Assembly (NCBI RefSeq): GCF_947501425.1
Contig: NZ_CANMVN010000004.1
Coordinates: forward strand, 124,001-188,000
DNA length: 64,000 nt
Source of the DNA: an uncultured Psychroserpens sp.
GTDB taxonomy: Bacteria; Bacteroidota; Bacteroidia; Flavobacteriales; Flavobacteriaceae
Direction: 5' to 3'
Shown here: in pieces, positions 26,687 through 34,291 of the stretch
How the letters are laid out: the number at the start of each line of letters is the position of its first letter
Numbering within the stretch: the first letter of the stretch is position 1
The notes under the pieces: model-generated
What the model was told of the DNA's origin: nothing
The model's input: only the letters and a program-made list of their open reading frames with translations
Database searches by the model: none
Translations under genes and position numbers: made by a program

Positions 26687-27277
26687 ATGAAATCGAGGTA
26701 TGTATTACTATTAGCTTTTTTTTTATTCAAAATACAATCCATTGTTGCTCAACATACATTCATGGAAATTGGTGTAGGGATTGGAAATGTAGTGGGTAAT
26801 AAAAACGCTCGTGGTAAAGGTGAATTACATTTTAATATTATAAAACCTTACAAGTTTGGTCAATTAGGATTAGACGTTTCTACTGGTGGAAATTTCATTC
26901 TAGGCACAACACCTATTGTAGATGAAAATATGGAAACATTATCTTCAAATGACTTCAAGTTTTCTGCTATTACAGTGCTATATAGATTACCTGTAAAAAC
27001 GTATGGTTTTGTTGAGCCAAGATTAGGATATTCGTCATTGTTTACATTTGTGCACACAGATGATAAAACCAAAATAAGTCAACCAAATGTTACTGTTGGA
27101 ATAGGTATTGGTGCACATCTTAATAATTTCACGCTATCATTAAGGTATCAACACCTTGGAGTTACTCCCAATTACATCGGAACGAAGAATACAATAATAG
27201 TCAAGTCAAATTCTGAATCTTTAGACCTGTTACTATTGAGGGTATCCTATCGTTTCAATCTCAAAAAATCATTTTAG
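26687..27277 (+). CDS. putative outer-membrane beta-barrel protein
   Basis: A 196-aa exported protein with a signal peptide (1-21, ending VAQ). The mature part alternates short amphipathic strands and turns (IGVGIGNVVGNKN, FGQLGLDVSTGGNFILGT, VTVGIGIGAHLNNFTLSLRY) and ends in a strand with VSYRFNLKKSF, the aromatic C-terminal residue typical of beta-barrels. No named family was recognised. It is preceded by a CACTGTTTA motif also found at 29137 and loosely at 31755. Confidence 0.6.
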   Translation: MKSRYVLLLAFFLFKIQSIVAQHTFMEIGVGIGNVVGNKNARGKGELHFNIIKPYKFGQLGLDVSTGGNFILGTTPIVDENMETLSSNDFKFSAITVLYRLPVKTYGFVEPRLGYSSLFTFVHTDDKTKISQPNVTVGIGIGAHLNNFTLSLRYQHLGVTPNYIGTKNTIIVKSNSESLDLLLLRVSYRFNLKKSF

Positions 27278-27304
27278 TTAGGTATATGATAGAACGAATC
27301 AAAC

Positions 27305-27427
27305 GTCCTGATTCGTGTAATTGTATTGTTTCAGTACGTCTTCAATCTCAATATTAACGTTTTGTTTTGATTTGAAATCTACGTTTGCACCCATAAATCA
27401 AAAAACATAATTTATGAAAAAAGTATT
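27305..27427 (+). promoter_or_regulatory. shared leader/promoter copy B (before the porin-like gene)
   Basis: Contains GTCCTGATTCGT (27305-27316), GTACGTCTTCA (27334-27344, 29 bp later), a TTTG at 27361-27364, a -7 element TACGTTTG (27380-27387), ATAAATCAAAAAACA and the same ATGAAAAAAGTATT coding start. Same order and spacing as at 25521. Between the blocks the bases differ, which points to selection on the motifs rather than a very recent copy. Confidence 0.6.
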
Positions 27428-27977
27428 ATTAGTAACTGCTATTGCAGTTATAGGATTATTAAATGTTAACGCACAAGAAATTAAGTTTGGTGCTAAAGCA
27501 GGTTTGAATTTTGCATTCATTACCGGAGACAACACAAAAAATTTTGATCCCAACACAGATTTTCATTTGGGAGTCATGGCAGAAATTAAGATTTCAGACA
27601 AATTCTCTTTCCAACCCGAATTAATATATTCTGGACAAGGAGCAGATACAAACATTGAATCAGAAGGGAGTATTGCTCTAAATTATTTAAATGTTCCATT
27701 AATCGGGAAGTACTATGTTACAAAAGGATTGAGTTTAGAAGCAGGTCCACAAATAGGTTATTTGCTTTCTACTAAAGGTGGAACTTTAGATTATAAAGAT
27801 CTTTTAAAACCTATAGATTTTGGTGTGAATTTTGGTGTCGGTTATAAACTTGATAACGGTCTCAATTTTAGCGCAAGGTATAATCTTGGACTATCTAATA
27901 TTAATGATGTAGACGGTTTTACAGATAAAAACAGAAACGGTGTAGTTCAGCTATCCATAGGCTATTTCTTTTTCTAA
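27414..27977 (+). CDS. porin-family outer-membrane beta-barrel protein
   Basis: A 187-aa exported protein; signal peptide ends NAQ (about residue 20). The mature part fits the outer-membrane beta-barrel family PF13568, with the recurring start IKFGAKAGLNFAFITGDN and strand pairs such as KFSFQPELIYSGQGA and VGYKLDNGLNFSARYNLGLSN. It ends VQLSIGYFFF, an aromatic barrel end. It is monocistronic, preceded by the shared leader and followed by a hairpin at 27994-28017. Substrate or role unknown. Confidence 0.82.
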   Translation: MKKVLLVTAIAVIGLLNVNAQEIKFGAKAGLNFAFITGDNTKNFDPNTDFHLGVMAEIKISDKFSFQPELIYSGQGADTNIESEGSIALNYLNVPLIGKYYVTKGLSLEAGPQIGYLLSTKGGTLDYKDLLKPIDFGVNFGVGYKLDNGLNFSARYNLGLSNINDVDGFTDKNRNGVVQLSIGYFFF

Positions 27978-27993
27978 AACTTAATATTCTAAA

Positions 27994-28017
27994 AGCCCAA
28001 GCCAATTAACTTGGGCT
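27994..28017 (+). terminator. hairpin, possible terminator or attenuator
   Basis: AGCCCAAG (27994-28001) pairs with CTTGGGCT (28010-28017) around CCAATTAA. It lies between the porin gene stop (27977) and the serine hydrolase start (28045). No T-run follows, so termination is weak or partial. Confidence 0.5.
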
Positions 28018-28044
28018 CTTACTCATTAATCAAAATATAAAATC

Positions 28045-29124
28045 ATGAAAAACATAAAAACAATCGTATTACTTCTAGCACTGTCATTATTATCAATGAA
28101 CTTTAGTTGTTCTAATAATGATGATGAAGTTAAAATTGATGATTTCTCTTCACTTGATACAGAACTTATAGCAAGGGACTTTACAGGTGTTGTTTTAGTC
28201 ACTCAAAATGACGATATCTTATTTAACAAAGCCTATGGAAGAAAAAATAGTCAAGCAAATGGGTTTAATGATATCAATACTGTTTTTGATATGGGCTCTA
28301 TTACAAAGCAATTTACTGCAGCAGGAATTTTAAAACTAGAGATGCAAAATGAGCTGTCAGTTGATGATAACTTATCAAATTACTTTGACAATGTTCCTAA
28401 TGATAAAGAGAATATAACCATTCATCAGTTGCTAACCCATTCTTCTGGTTTATTAAATGGAATAGGTGGAGATTATGAAACCATTACTGAGGAAGAGTTT
28501 TTAGACCAAGTTTTTGATAGCGAATTAATTGATCCTGTTGGGGAAAGATTTAATTATTCTAATGTAGGCTATAGCTTACTTGGTTTAATCATAGAAAAAG
28601 CCAGCGGCATGGATTATGAAACCTTTTTAAATGTAGAGATTTTTGAACCTTCAAACATGTACCATACTGGTTATGTAATTCCAGATTGGCAAGAAGATGA
28701 AGTGGCTAACGGTTATTTGAATGGTGTTGAAAATAATAAGCCAAATGAAGAGAATTGGAATGAAAATGGACCTTATCTCAACCTCAAAGGAAATGGAGGT
28801 ATTCTAACCCGAGCCAATGATATGTTACTCTGGAGTCAATCCATAATGAATAATACAGTACTAGATGAAGCAACTACCTCTAAATATCTTTTTCCACATT
28901 TTCAACCTACAAATATTTACGATAGCTATGGATATGGCTGGGGAATTGAAAATCATGACTCCGAGAATAAATTAGTATTACATGGAGGCACCACTGATTT
29001 GTTTGCATCTGATATGTGGTTCTACCCAAACAAAGGAATTACAATAATTGTACTCAGTAATGAACTTGACCCATTTGTATACACGATTGCAGGAGACATA
29101 TCAAACTTCTTACTCGTAGAGTAA
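28045..29124 (+). CDS. serine hydrolase of the class-C beta-lactamase family, lipoprotein
   Basis: A 359-aa lipoprotein (NFSC, Cys22). The penicillin-binding-protein fold has the SxxK motif SITK (S85, K88), the YxN motif YSN (171-173) and a terminal LHGGT motif near 316 in the position of KTG. Unlike typical AmpC, the last motif is HGG, as in many esterases/peptidases of this family, so penicillin hydrolysis should not be assumed. It is a close paralogue of 30360, from which it differs mainly by lacking the 80-residue N-terminal domain. It lies in an open row of three genes with the trypsin-like protease between. Confidence 0.85.
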   Translation: MKNIKTIVLLLALSLLSMNFSCSNNDDEVKIDDFSSLDTELIARDFTGVVLVTQNDDILFNKAYGRKNSQANGFNDINTVFDMGSITKQFTAAGILKLEMQNELSVDDNLSNYFDNVPNDKENITIHQLLTHSSGLLNGIGGDYETITEEEFLDQVFDSELIDPVGERFNYSNVGYSLLGLIIEKASGMDYETFLNVEIFEPSNMYHTGYVIPDWQEDEVANGYLNGVENNKPNEENWNENGPYLNLKGNGGILTRANDMLLWSQSIMNNTVLDEATTSKYLFPHFQPTNIYDSYGYGWGIENHDSENKLVLHGGTTDLFASDMWFYPNKGITIIVLSNELDPFVYTIAGDISNFLLVE

Positions 29125-29188
29125 AAGTATGACCTACAACACTGTTTATGTAGAATAATAAAATCAAATTCAAAAATTTAAATAAAAA

Positions 29189-30343
29189 ATGAAACAAATA
29201 AAATCAATCATATTACTTCTAACGTCGTCAATACTACTAGTAAGCTTTAATTACACAAATAGTAGCGAACACGATTCTATGATAACTAGACATGATAAAG
29301 AGGACGCTGAATTTATCGAACTAGCAAAGCGTTTTGAAAAATACATATGTCATCTAAACTTACCTGATTGTGAAGGCACAATAATAGCCGATGAATGGGC
29401 AATAACAGCAGCCCATTGTGCTGTAGGAATTGCAGAGAAATTTGAAGCGGGACTAAAACATTTCGTCATAATCAATGATACTGAAATAGAAGTTGACAAG
29501 GTGATTATGTATAAGGAATGGGAAAATACCGAAGAATATACTTCCATGGAACCATTAAATGATATCGCATTAGTACATCTTAAGACAAAACCTATTGGTG
29601 CACTACAAGCAAAATTATATATGAAAAACGATGAAGTAGATAAGCTTATCTATATGGTGGGTAGAGGAGATAAAGGTGACGGATTAATTGGAATAAATGG
29701 TAACGACGGCAAGCAAAGAGGTGCTACCAACAGAATAGAAAAAGCTACCGAAAGATGGTTAAGATGGACCTTTGATCATCCCGACACCAAAACAAAATAT
29801 CTTACCGAACATGAAGGTATTAGTGGCCCTGGCGATAGTGGTGGACCAGCTTTTATTGTTAAAGATGATATTGTATATCTAGCTGGTATTAGCTCGTGGC
29901 AAGATACAAAAGACGGTCCAGAAGGCTTGTACGGTGTCGTAGAGAATTACACCAGAGTATCACAATTTATTAAATGGATTAATGATGAAATGACTGGAAC
30001 TGGTAATACTAGAGAAGACATGTTAAGAGTTGAAGCAAAGCCTAATGCAATTGATGATAGACCTAAAGCTATAGATATTGATTTAAGGATTTTAGAACAA
30101 TACGTTGGTGAGTATGAGTTGCGAGGCACTACGATTAAGATATATACAGAAGAGAATGGTTCTAAGCTATATTTATTCTTGACAGACCAGCAACCGTATG
30201 AACTAGTTCCTACAGGAGAACATCAATTTACTTTTAAAATATCAAATGAATATAAAATAGAATTTAAGAATCCAGAAAATGGGGTGTTTAAGAAATTAAT
30301 AGCCACTCAACCTGATGGAATATATACAGCAGTAAGAAAATAA
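29189..30343 (+). CDS. trypsin-like serine protease with C-terminal DUF3471-like domain
   Basis: A 384-aa exported protein (hydrophobic N-terminus, residues 5-20). Residues 48-270 are an S1 chymotrypsin-fold protease: H76 in TAAHC, D125 in LNDIAL and S217 in GPGDSGGPA. Residues 303-384 form an extra domain (YVGEYELRG to IYTAVRK) resembling DUF3471, which normally follows beta-lactamase-fold serine hydrolases. The same domain occurs at the N-terminus of the next gene. Cys77 sits next to the active His as in trypsins. It was probably assembled by domain shuffling with its neighbour. The target is unknown; a role in processing extracellular protein is plausible. Confidence 0.85.
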   Translation: MKQIKSIILLLTSSILLVSFNYTNSSEHDSMITRHDKEDAEFIELAKRFEKYICHLNLPDCEGTIIADEWAITAAHCAVGIAEKFEAGLKHFVIINDTEIEVDKVIMYKEWENTEEYTSMEPLNDIALVHLKTKPIGALQAKLYMKNDEVDKLIYMVGRGDKGDGLIGINGNDGKQRGATNRIEKATERWLRWTFDHPDTKTKYLTEHEGISGPGDSGGPAFIVKDDIVYLAGISSWQDTKDGPEGLYGVVENYTRVSQFIKWINDEMTGTGNTREDMLRVEAKPNAIDDRPKAIDIDLRILEQYVGEYELRGTTIKIYTEENGSKLYLFLTDQQPYELVPTGEHQFTFKISNEYKIEFKNPENGVFKKLIATQPDGIYTAVRK

Positions 30344-30359
30344 ATACTAAAAATTTAAA

Positions 30360-31724
30360 ATGAAAACAACAAACACAATCTTAATACTTCTAATGATGTT
30401 ATTTTCATCTATGGTCTTTAGTTGCACAAATGGTAGTAAACAAAAAACGACTGATGTAACTGCTATCAATTCTTTAAAACCATATGTAGGACAATATGTG
30501 CTTGAAGCAGCAGGAATGATAATAGAGATATACACAAAAGAAAATAATACTAAACTATTTTTATTTGTAGATGGACAACCAGAATATGAATTAGTTGCAA
30601 CTGGAGAGCACAAATTCTCTTTTAAAATATCAGACGAGTATAACATAGAATTTAAAAATCTTGAAAATGGTGTTTTTAAAGAATTAGTCGCCACACAACC
30701 TGATGGAACTTATACAGCGGTTCGTAATGGAGAATTGAAAATTGATGATCTAACGACTATTGATAAAAAACTAACAGAAAGAGAATTTTCAGGAGTTATT
30801 CTAGTCGCTCAAAATGATAGTATTATATTTAATAAGGCCTATGGCAAAAAGAACAATCAACAAACAAATGACGTTAATACCGTTTTTGATATTTGTTCGA
30901 TTACAAAACAATTTACTGCAGCAGCAATACTAAAATTGTCCATGCAGAACAAGGTGTCTACAGATGATAAACTATCTAAATATTTTGAAAATGTTCCAAA
31001 AGATAAAAAAGATATTACCATTCATCAATTACTTACACATACTTCTGGTTTAACCGACGGGATAGGTGACGATTATGAAAGTATCACGGAAGAAAGGTTT
31101 CTTAAAAAAGTATTCCGTAGTAAACTGTTAAGTCCAGTTGGAGAAAATTTCAATTATTCTAATATGGGATATAGCTTACTTGGTTTAATCATTGAAAAAG
31201 TAAGCGGAATGGATTATGAGACCTACTTGAGTGAAGTCATTTTTAAACCTTCAAAAATGTTCCATACTGGCTATGTAATTCCAGACTGGGAACTTAACGA
31301 GGTTGCCAACGGTTATTTAGATGGAAAAGAAGCTAAAAAACCAAATGAAGAGAATTGGAGTGACAATGGACCGTATCTTAATCTTAAAGCAAATGGTGGT
31401 GTATTGACAAGAGCCAGCGACTTATTACTCTGGAGTCAATCTATAAGGGATAATACAGTACTTGATGAAGCAACAACAGCTACATATCTCTATCCCCATT
31501 TTCAATTCAATGGGATGTATACGCACTATGGATATGGCTGGGGAATTGAAAATAATGATTCAGAGAATAAGTTAGTAGTTCATGGTGGTGCTAGCAATCT
31601 GTTTGCTTCAGACTTCTGGATTTACCCCAATAAAGGAATTACAATAATTATACTCAGTAATACACAAGAGGAATATGTTTACTCAATTGCAAGAAAAATA
31701 TCAAAATTTTTACTAGCAAAATAA
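30360..31724 (+). CDS. serine hydrolase (class-C family) with N-terminal DUF3471-like domain, lipoprotein
   Basis: A 454-aa lipoprotein (VFSC, Cys22). Residues 41-122 are the DUF3471-like domain also found at the end of the preceding protease; over the last two thirds about 70% of positions agree by eye. Residues 130-454 are a serine hydrolase with SITK (S180, K183), YSN (266-268) and HGG (408-410), a paralogue of 28045. Domain order is reversed from the usual (hydrolase then DUF3471). It begins 16 bp after the protease stop, so the two are probably co-expressed. The substrate is unknown; penicillin-resistance is not implied. Confidence 0.85.
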   Translation: MKTTNTILILLMMLFSSMVFSCTNGSKQKTTDVTAINSLKPYVGQYVLEAAGMIIEIYTKENNTKLFLFVDGQPEYELVATGEHKFSFKISDEYNIEFKNLENGVFKELVATQPDGTYTAVRNGELKIDDLTTIDKKLTEREFSGVILVAQNDSIIFNKAYGKKNNQQTNDVNTVFDICSITKQFTAAAILKLSMQNKVSTDDKLSKYFENVPKDKKDITIHQLLTHTSGLTDGIGDDYESITEERFLKKVFRSKLLSPVGENFNYSNMGYSLLGLIIEKVSGMDYETYLSEVIFKPSKMFHTGYVIPDWELNEVANGYLDGKEAKKPNEENWSDNGPYLNLKANGGVLTRASDLLLWSQSIRDNTVLDEATTATYLYPHFQFNGMYTHYGYGWGIENNDSENKLVVHGGASNLFASDFWIYPNKGITIIILSNTQEEYVYSIARKISKFLLAK

Positions 31725-31771
31725 AAATACATCAATAGAAGAAAAAACTATTGTCAACAACGTTTACAAGT

Positions 31772-31805
31772 AATAGCGATTTGATTCTTGATTCAAGTCG
31801 CTATT
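31772..31805 (+). terminator. hairpin terminator after the serine hydrolase
   Basis: AATAGCGATTTGA (31772-31784) pairs with TTCAAGTCGCTATT (31792-31805) around a 7-base loop, 48 bp after the stop of 30360. Shares its AGCGATTT stem with the hairpin at 26577. Confidence 0.6.
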
Positions 31806-31931
31806 CTATTGTATTATGTAATAGAAGTCTGTAAAAACTAGATACGGTCCTGGAGTTGGAATTCAATTGAAAACGGATATACTCATACGTTTTATGCCTT
31901 AGGACTGTTTACGTCTACTCGCTTTTCATAA

Positions 31932-32134
31932 TGTAAATCTAGCACGTATACTGTAAACTCTGACGAGGCAGCTTTGAATTTTGGTTGTGACAGATTTACA
32001 ACAGGTATTGAAAATCCGACATCTACATTTATCGAACTATTAACTTTTGAATCAAATACAGCGATATTTAATCCAACATATTCAGTTGTATGTAAGGATA
32101 TCGTTGGAAAAATTAATAATTCGAATTACGTCTA
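31932..32134 (+). pseudogene. possible gene fragment (67 codons, no start)
   Basis: The frame reads VNSDEAALNFGCDRFTTG then STFIELLTFESNTAIF, a plausible protein-like composition, and ends at TAA. There is a stop just before it and no ATG, GTG or TTG in a usable place. It may be the C-terminal piece of a disrupted secreted protein, or chance. No family recognised. Confidence 0.25.
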
Positions 32135-32288
32135 ATTTCAGTTTTATTCGTTTTCTTTCACTAATTTAGTTCTAGCCAACGTAACTAACCCTAAAAAACA
32201 CCTTATAGAACGCCTATCAGACCTAAATGTGTAGACTACTTTAAATTACATTATACCATAAAAACATGTTCAACATTAAAGCCATATT

Positions 32289-32639
32289 ATGCTAACAGAT
32301 ATCAATCCCAAATTACCAATGCGTAACAAAACGATTACCAGAGATTATTATGTAAATCAGTTAGGATTTAAAGAACTTGGTGATTATAGACAGTATTTGA
32401 TGGTTCAAAAAGATAATATAGAAATTCATTTCTTTGAGTTTAAAGACCTTAATCCTAAAGAAAATTATGGGCAAGTCTATATAAGAACTAACGCCATTGA
32501 AAGCTTATATCAATCTTTATTAGACAGTGCAGTTAAGATTCATCCCAATGGAGCATTAGAAACCAAACCTTGGGGACAAAAAGAATTCGCACTGCTGGAT
32601 CCTGACTCAAACTTATTGACTTTCGGACAGTCTATTTAA
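32289..32639 (+). CDS. VOC-fold (glyoxalase/bleomycin-resistance type) protein
   Basis: A 116-aa cytoplasmic protein with the VOC arrangement: YYVNQLGFKELGDYRQYLM, HFFEFKD with metal-ligand positions, GQVYIRTNAIESLYQSLL, then GQKEFALLDPDSNLLTFGQ, the typical end of bleomycin-resistance-type proteins. Such proteins bind metals or sequester drugs. A resistance role should not be assumed from sequence alone. It stands alone with 150-190-bp gaps either side. Confidence 0.82.
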   Translation: MLTDINPKLPMRNKTITRDYYVNQLGFKELGDYRQYLMVQKDNIEIHFFEFKDLNPKENYGQVYIRTNAIESLYQSLLDSAVKIHPNGALETKPWGQKEFALLDPDSNLLTFGQSI

Positions 32640-32659
32640 ATAACAACAGTAATTACAGC

Positions 32660-32674
32660 GCATATAACCAATTG
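32660..32674. repeat. second copy of a 15-bp cassette-like motif
   Basis: GCATATAACCAATTG agrees at 13 of 15 positions with GCATATAACTAGTTG at 23019-23033. Both lie a short way downstream of small accessory genes. Possibly the boundary of another cassette-like unit. Confidence 0.3.
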
Positions 32675-32760
32675 CTCATTATTGTTTAGTAGGACTCGAG
32701 CATTGTATAGATGTAATGAATTGTAAGATCTTCGTTTGACTCAGGCTTATCTCATCAAAA

Positions 32761-32788
32761 AATACCTATGATCAGGTATTGTATACCT
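32761..32788 (+). promoter_or_regulatory. overlapping palindromes before the CSCC protein gene
   Basis: AATACCT (32761-32767) pairs with AGGTATT (32774-32780), and AGGTAT (32774-32779) also pairs with ATACCT (32783-32788). The middle half-site can therefore pair either way. It lies about 38 bp before the ATG at 32826. It may be an operator with three half-sites or a pair of mutually exclusive RNA hairpins. Confidence 0.4.
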
Positions 32789-32825
32789 TCATAACAACCA
32801 CGTACTTGACATAAATTTTAAGATT

Positions 32826-33167
32826 ATGAAAACTATGTTACGTATTGTCTGTATTATTTTATTTTTAAGTGTGAGTCATTCTGGTCTTGGGCAAACCAAA
32901 AAAATATGCTCTACACAAAACATACCAGAAGGATGGGTGATTACAGGAATTGAATATTGCTCCTGCTGTGGTGCAGCTCCTACTTACAAACGCTTTCGGT
33001 ACACAATTAAAAAAATTAGTACTATGAAAGTAGGATCTAAAGTTGCTATTTGTAGTAAAAAGAACATTCCAAATGGTTGGGTGATTGTAGGCAAAACCAA
33101 TTGCTCTTGCTGTGGTGCCAGACCTACCTATAGGAAAACGAGATGGACTATTGAGCGTATTGATTAA
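32826..33167 (+). CDS. small secreted protein with two CSCCGA-motif repeats
   Basis: A 113-aa exported protein; signal peptide residues 1-23 (ending LGQ). The mature part is two copies of a 39-residue unit (about 26-64 and 74-112), each with Cys, NIPxGWVIxG, xCSCCGAxPTY and RxTI. Conserved positions per repeat: an ICS Cys (28, 76) and three Cys in CSCC (45, 47, 48 and 93, 95, 96). No family was recognised. Clustered cysteines in an exported protein suggest disulfides or metal binding (Zn/Cu). The overlapping palindromes upstream may control it. Confidence 0.6.
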   Translation: MKTMLRIVCIILFLSVSHSGLGQTKKICSTQNIPEGWVITGIEYCSCCGAAPTYKRFRYTIKKISTMKVGSKVAICSKKNIPNGWVIVGKTNCSCCGARPTYRKTRWTIERID

Positions 33168-33480
33168 TTTAGCTCTATAACCCATTCTTAGTCAATATAA
33201 TCTTATGTATAATGACCTAGAGATAATAATCCAATATGAAATTATCTTGTCTTAATTCGGATAAAAAAGTCGCTCATCTTTCATTACAGACATTTTGTAG
33301 GGCTTTTCCGTAAAAATACTAAGGATAATCCCTAGCACATTCTCAAATAAAGTGTCTACATTTAAATAGTTACAAATCAATGTGAGCATTCTAGATAATT
33401 CTCATTGTGTTAATCCATTATGGAGATATCCGAAAATCCTAAAAAGAGAGTAGGAATTAAACTTAATTGCATATAAAATT
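33168..33480. other. 313-bp gap, no feature seen
   Basis: AT-rich, no open frame worth reporting, no hairpin terminator or consensus promoter I could identify. A plausible site for the promoter of the lipoprotein at 33481. Confidence 0.4.
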
Positions 33481-34227
33481 ATGAAAACACAAATGAAACT
33501 ATTTTTATCATGCCTAGTACTCATGTTCGTTGTACTTTATGCCTGTAATTCTGATAACGACACAGCACCAGACAACACTTTGAATATGGAGGCTGAAAGC
33601 TTTAATGATCCTAGTCAGCGTAAAAGTCAATTTAATGAAATAGATTACCATCCAGAATTACCATGTCCATTAAGTGGTCCATCATGTATTAGACCAGGAG
33701 GAACAACAACATTCACCATTTCATGTACAAGTAATCCAAGTGGAAACGTATATTGGTCGTATCAAAGCGGTGTCGGCATTACTCCAGCTACACCTTTAGG
33801 TCCTAACGGCCTTGGTACTTCAAGTCAAGCTTTCACCTTTAGTAGTAACTTTCAACAAGGCTGGATTCAAGCCGTTTGCGATGGCAGTTTTGGTTGTAAG
33901 GATAATATCATTGTGCTTCCATGTTCGTCTCCACCACCTCCTACCTGCTCCATCAGCGGGCCAAATTGTGGTGTTGAAGGAGACACCTTAACCTATACAT
34001 TTAATGGTGCTAGCAATGTGAACTGGGCTTCTGTAAGTCCGGGAATTACATTGGTAAGCTCTAATGGAAATACAGCTACCTTTACTCTAAATTCAAATTT
34101 TGGTCCACTCGGAGGTTCTATTACTGGAAGTGCTGCAGGTTGTGGAACTATTACTTTTGATATTGATAATTGCTGTGAATCGTCCAGAATAACTATGGGT
34201 AAAGACAGACTTATATATAAAAATTAG
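33481..34227 (+). CDS. Cys-rich lipoprotein of unknown function with two similar modules
   Basis: A 248-aa lipoprotein (signal ends LYAC, Cys22). After an acidic linker come two modules of about 75 residues (roughly 62-145 and 155-230), each with a CPLSGPSC/CSISGPNC opening, Trp in a strand (VYWSYQ, NVNWAS), PGIT and FTF/FTL-SNF motifs and a late Cys. The pattern resembles the Ig/PKD-like beta-sandwiches of Bacteroidota surface proteins. No T9SS domain is present. Role unknown; surface binding is plausible. A hairpin terminator follows. Confidence 0.6.
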   Translation: MKTQMKLFLSCLVLMFVVLYACNSDNDTAPDNTLNMEAESFNDPSQRKSQFNEIDYHPELPCPLSGPSCIRPGGTTTFTISCTSNPSGNVYWSYQSGVGITPATPLGPNGLGTSSQAFTFSSNFQQGWIQAVCDGSFGCKDNIIVLPCSSPPPPTCSISGPNCGVEGDTLTYTFNGASNVNWASVSPGITLVSSNGNTATFTLNSNFGPLGGSITGSAAGCGTITFDIDNCCESSRITMGKDRLIYKN

Positions 34228-34250
34228 AATTTAGTTTGATTAATTAATAT

Positions 34251-34291
34251 AGCAATATCCAAATAATTAAGATTTGGGTATTGCTTTTTTT
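34251..34291. terminator. hairpin terminator between convergent genes
   Basis: AGCAATATCCAAAT (34251-34264) pairs with ATTTGGGTATTGCT (34272-34285), one G-U pair, 7-base loop, followed by TTTTTTT. It ends the lipoprotein gene; the dimethylargininase-like gene converges from 34290. Confidence 0.8.

Larger units (their letters stand above)
31725..32288. other. 564-bp gap with a terminator and a possible gene remnant
   Basis: Begins with AACAACGTTTAC and an AATAGCGATTTGA hairpin (31772-31805). After that, 31932-32134 is open in one plus-strand frame (67 codons, beginning after a stop and ending at TAA), and 31850-31900 can be read as another short piece in a different frame. No start codon or promoter fits either, so this looks like a decayed gene. 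The rest is AT-rich without visible features. Confidence 0.4.

Noticed and set aside
28045-31724. Beta-lactam resistance genes
   Set aside because: SxxK and YxN are present but the third motif is HGG, and the family includes many esterases and peptidases. Resistance cannot be inferred.
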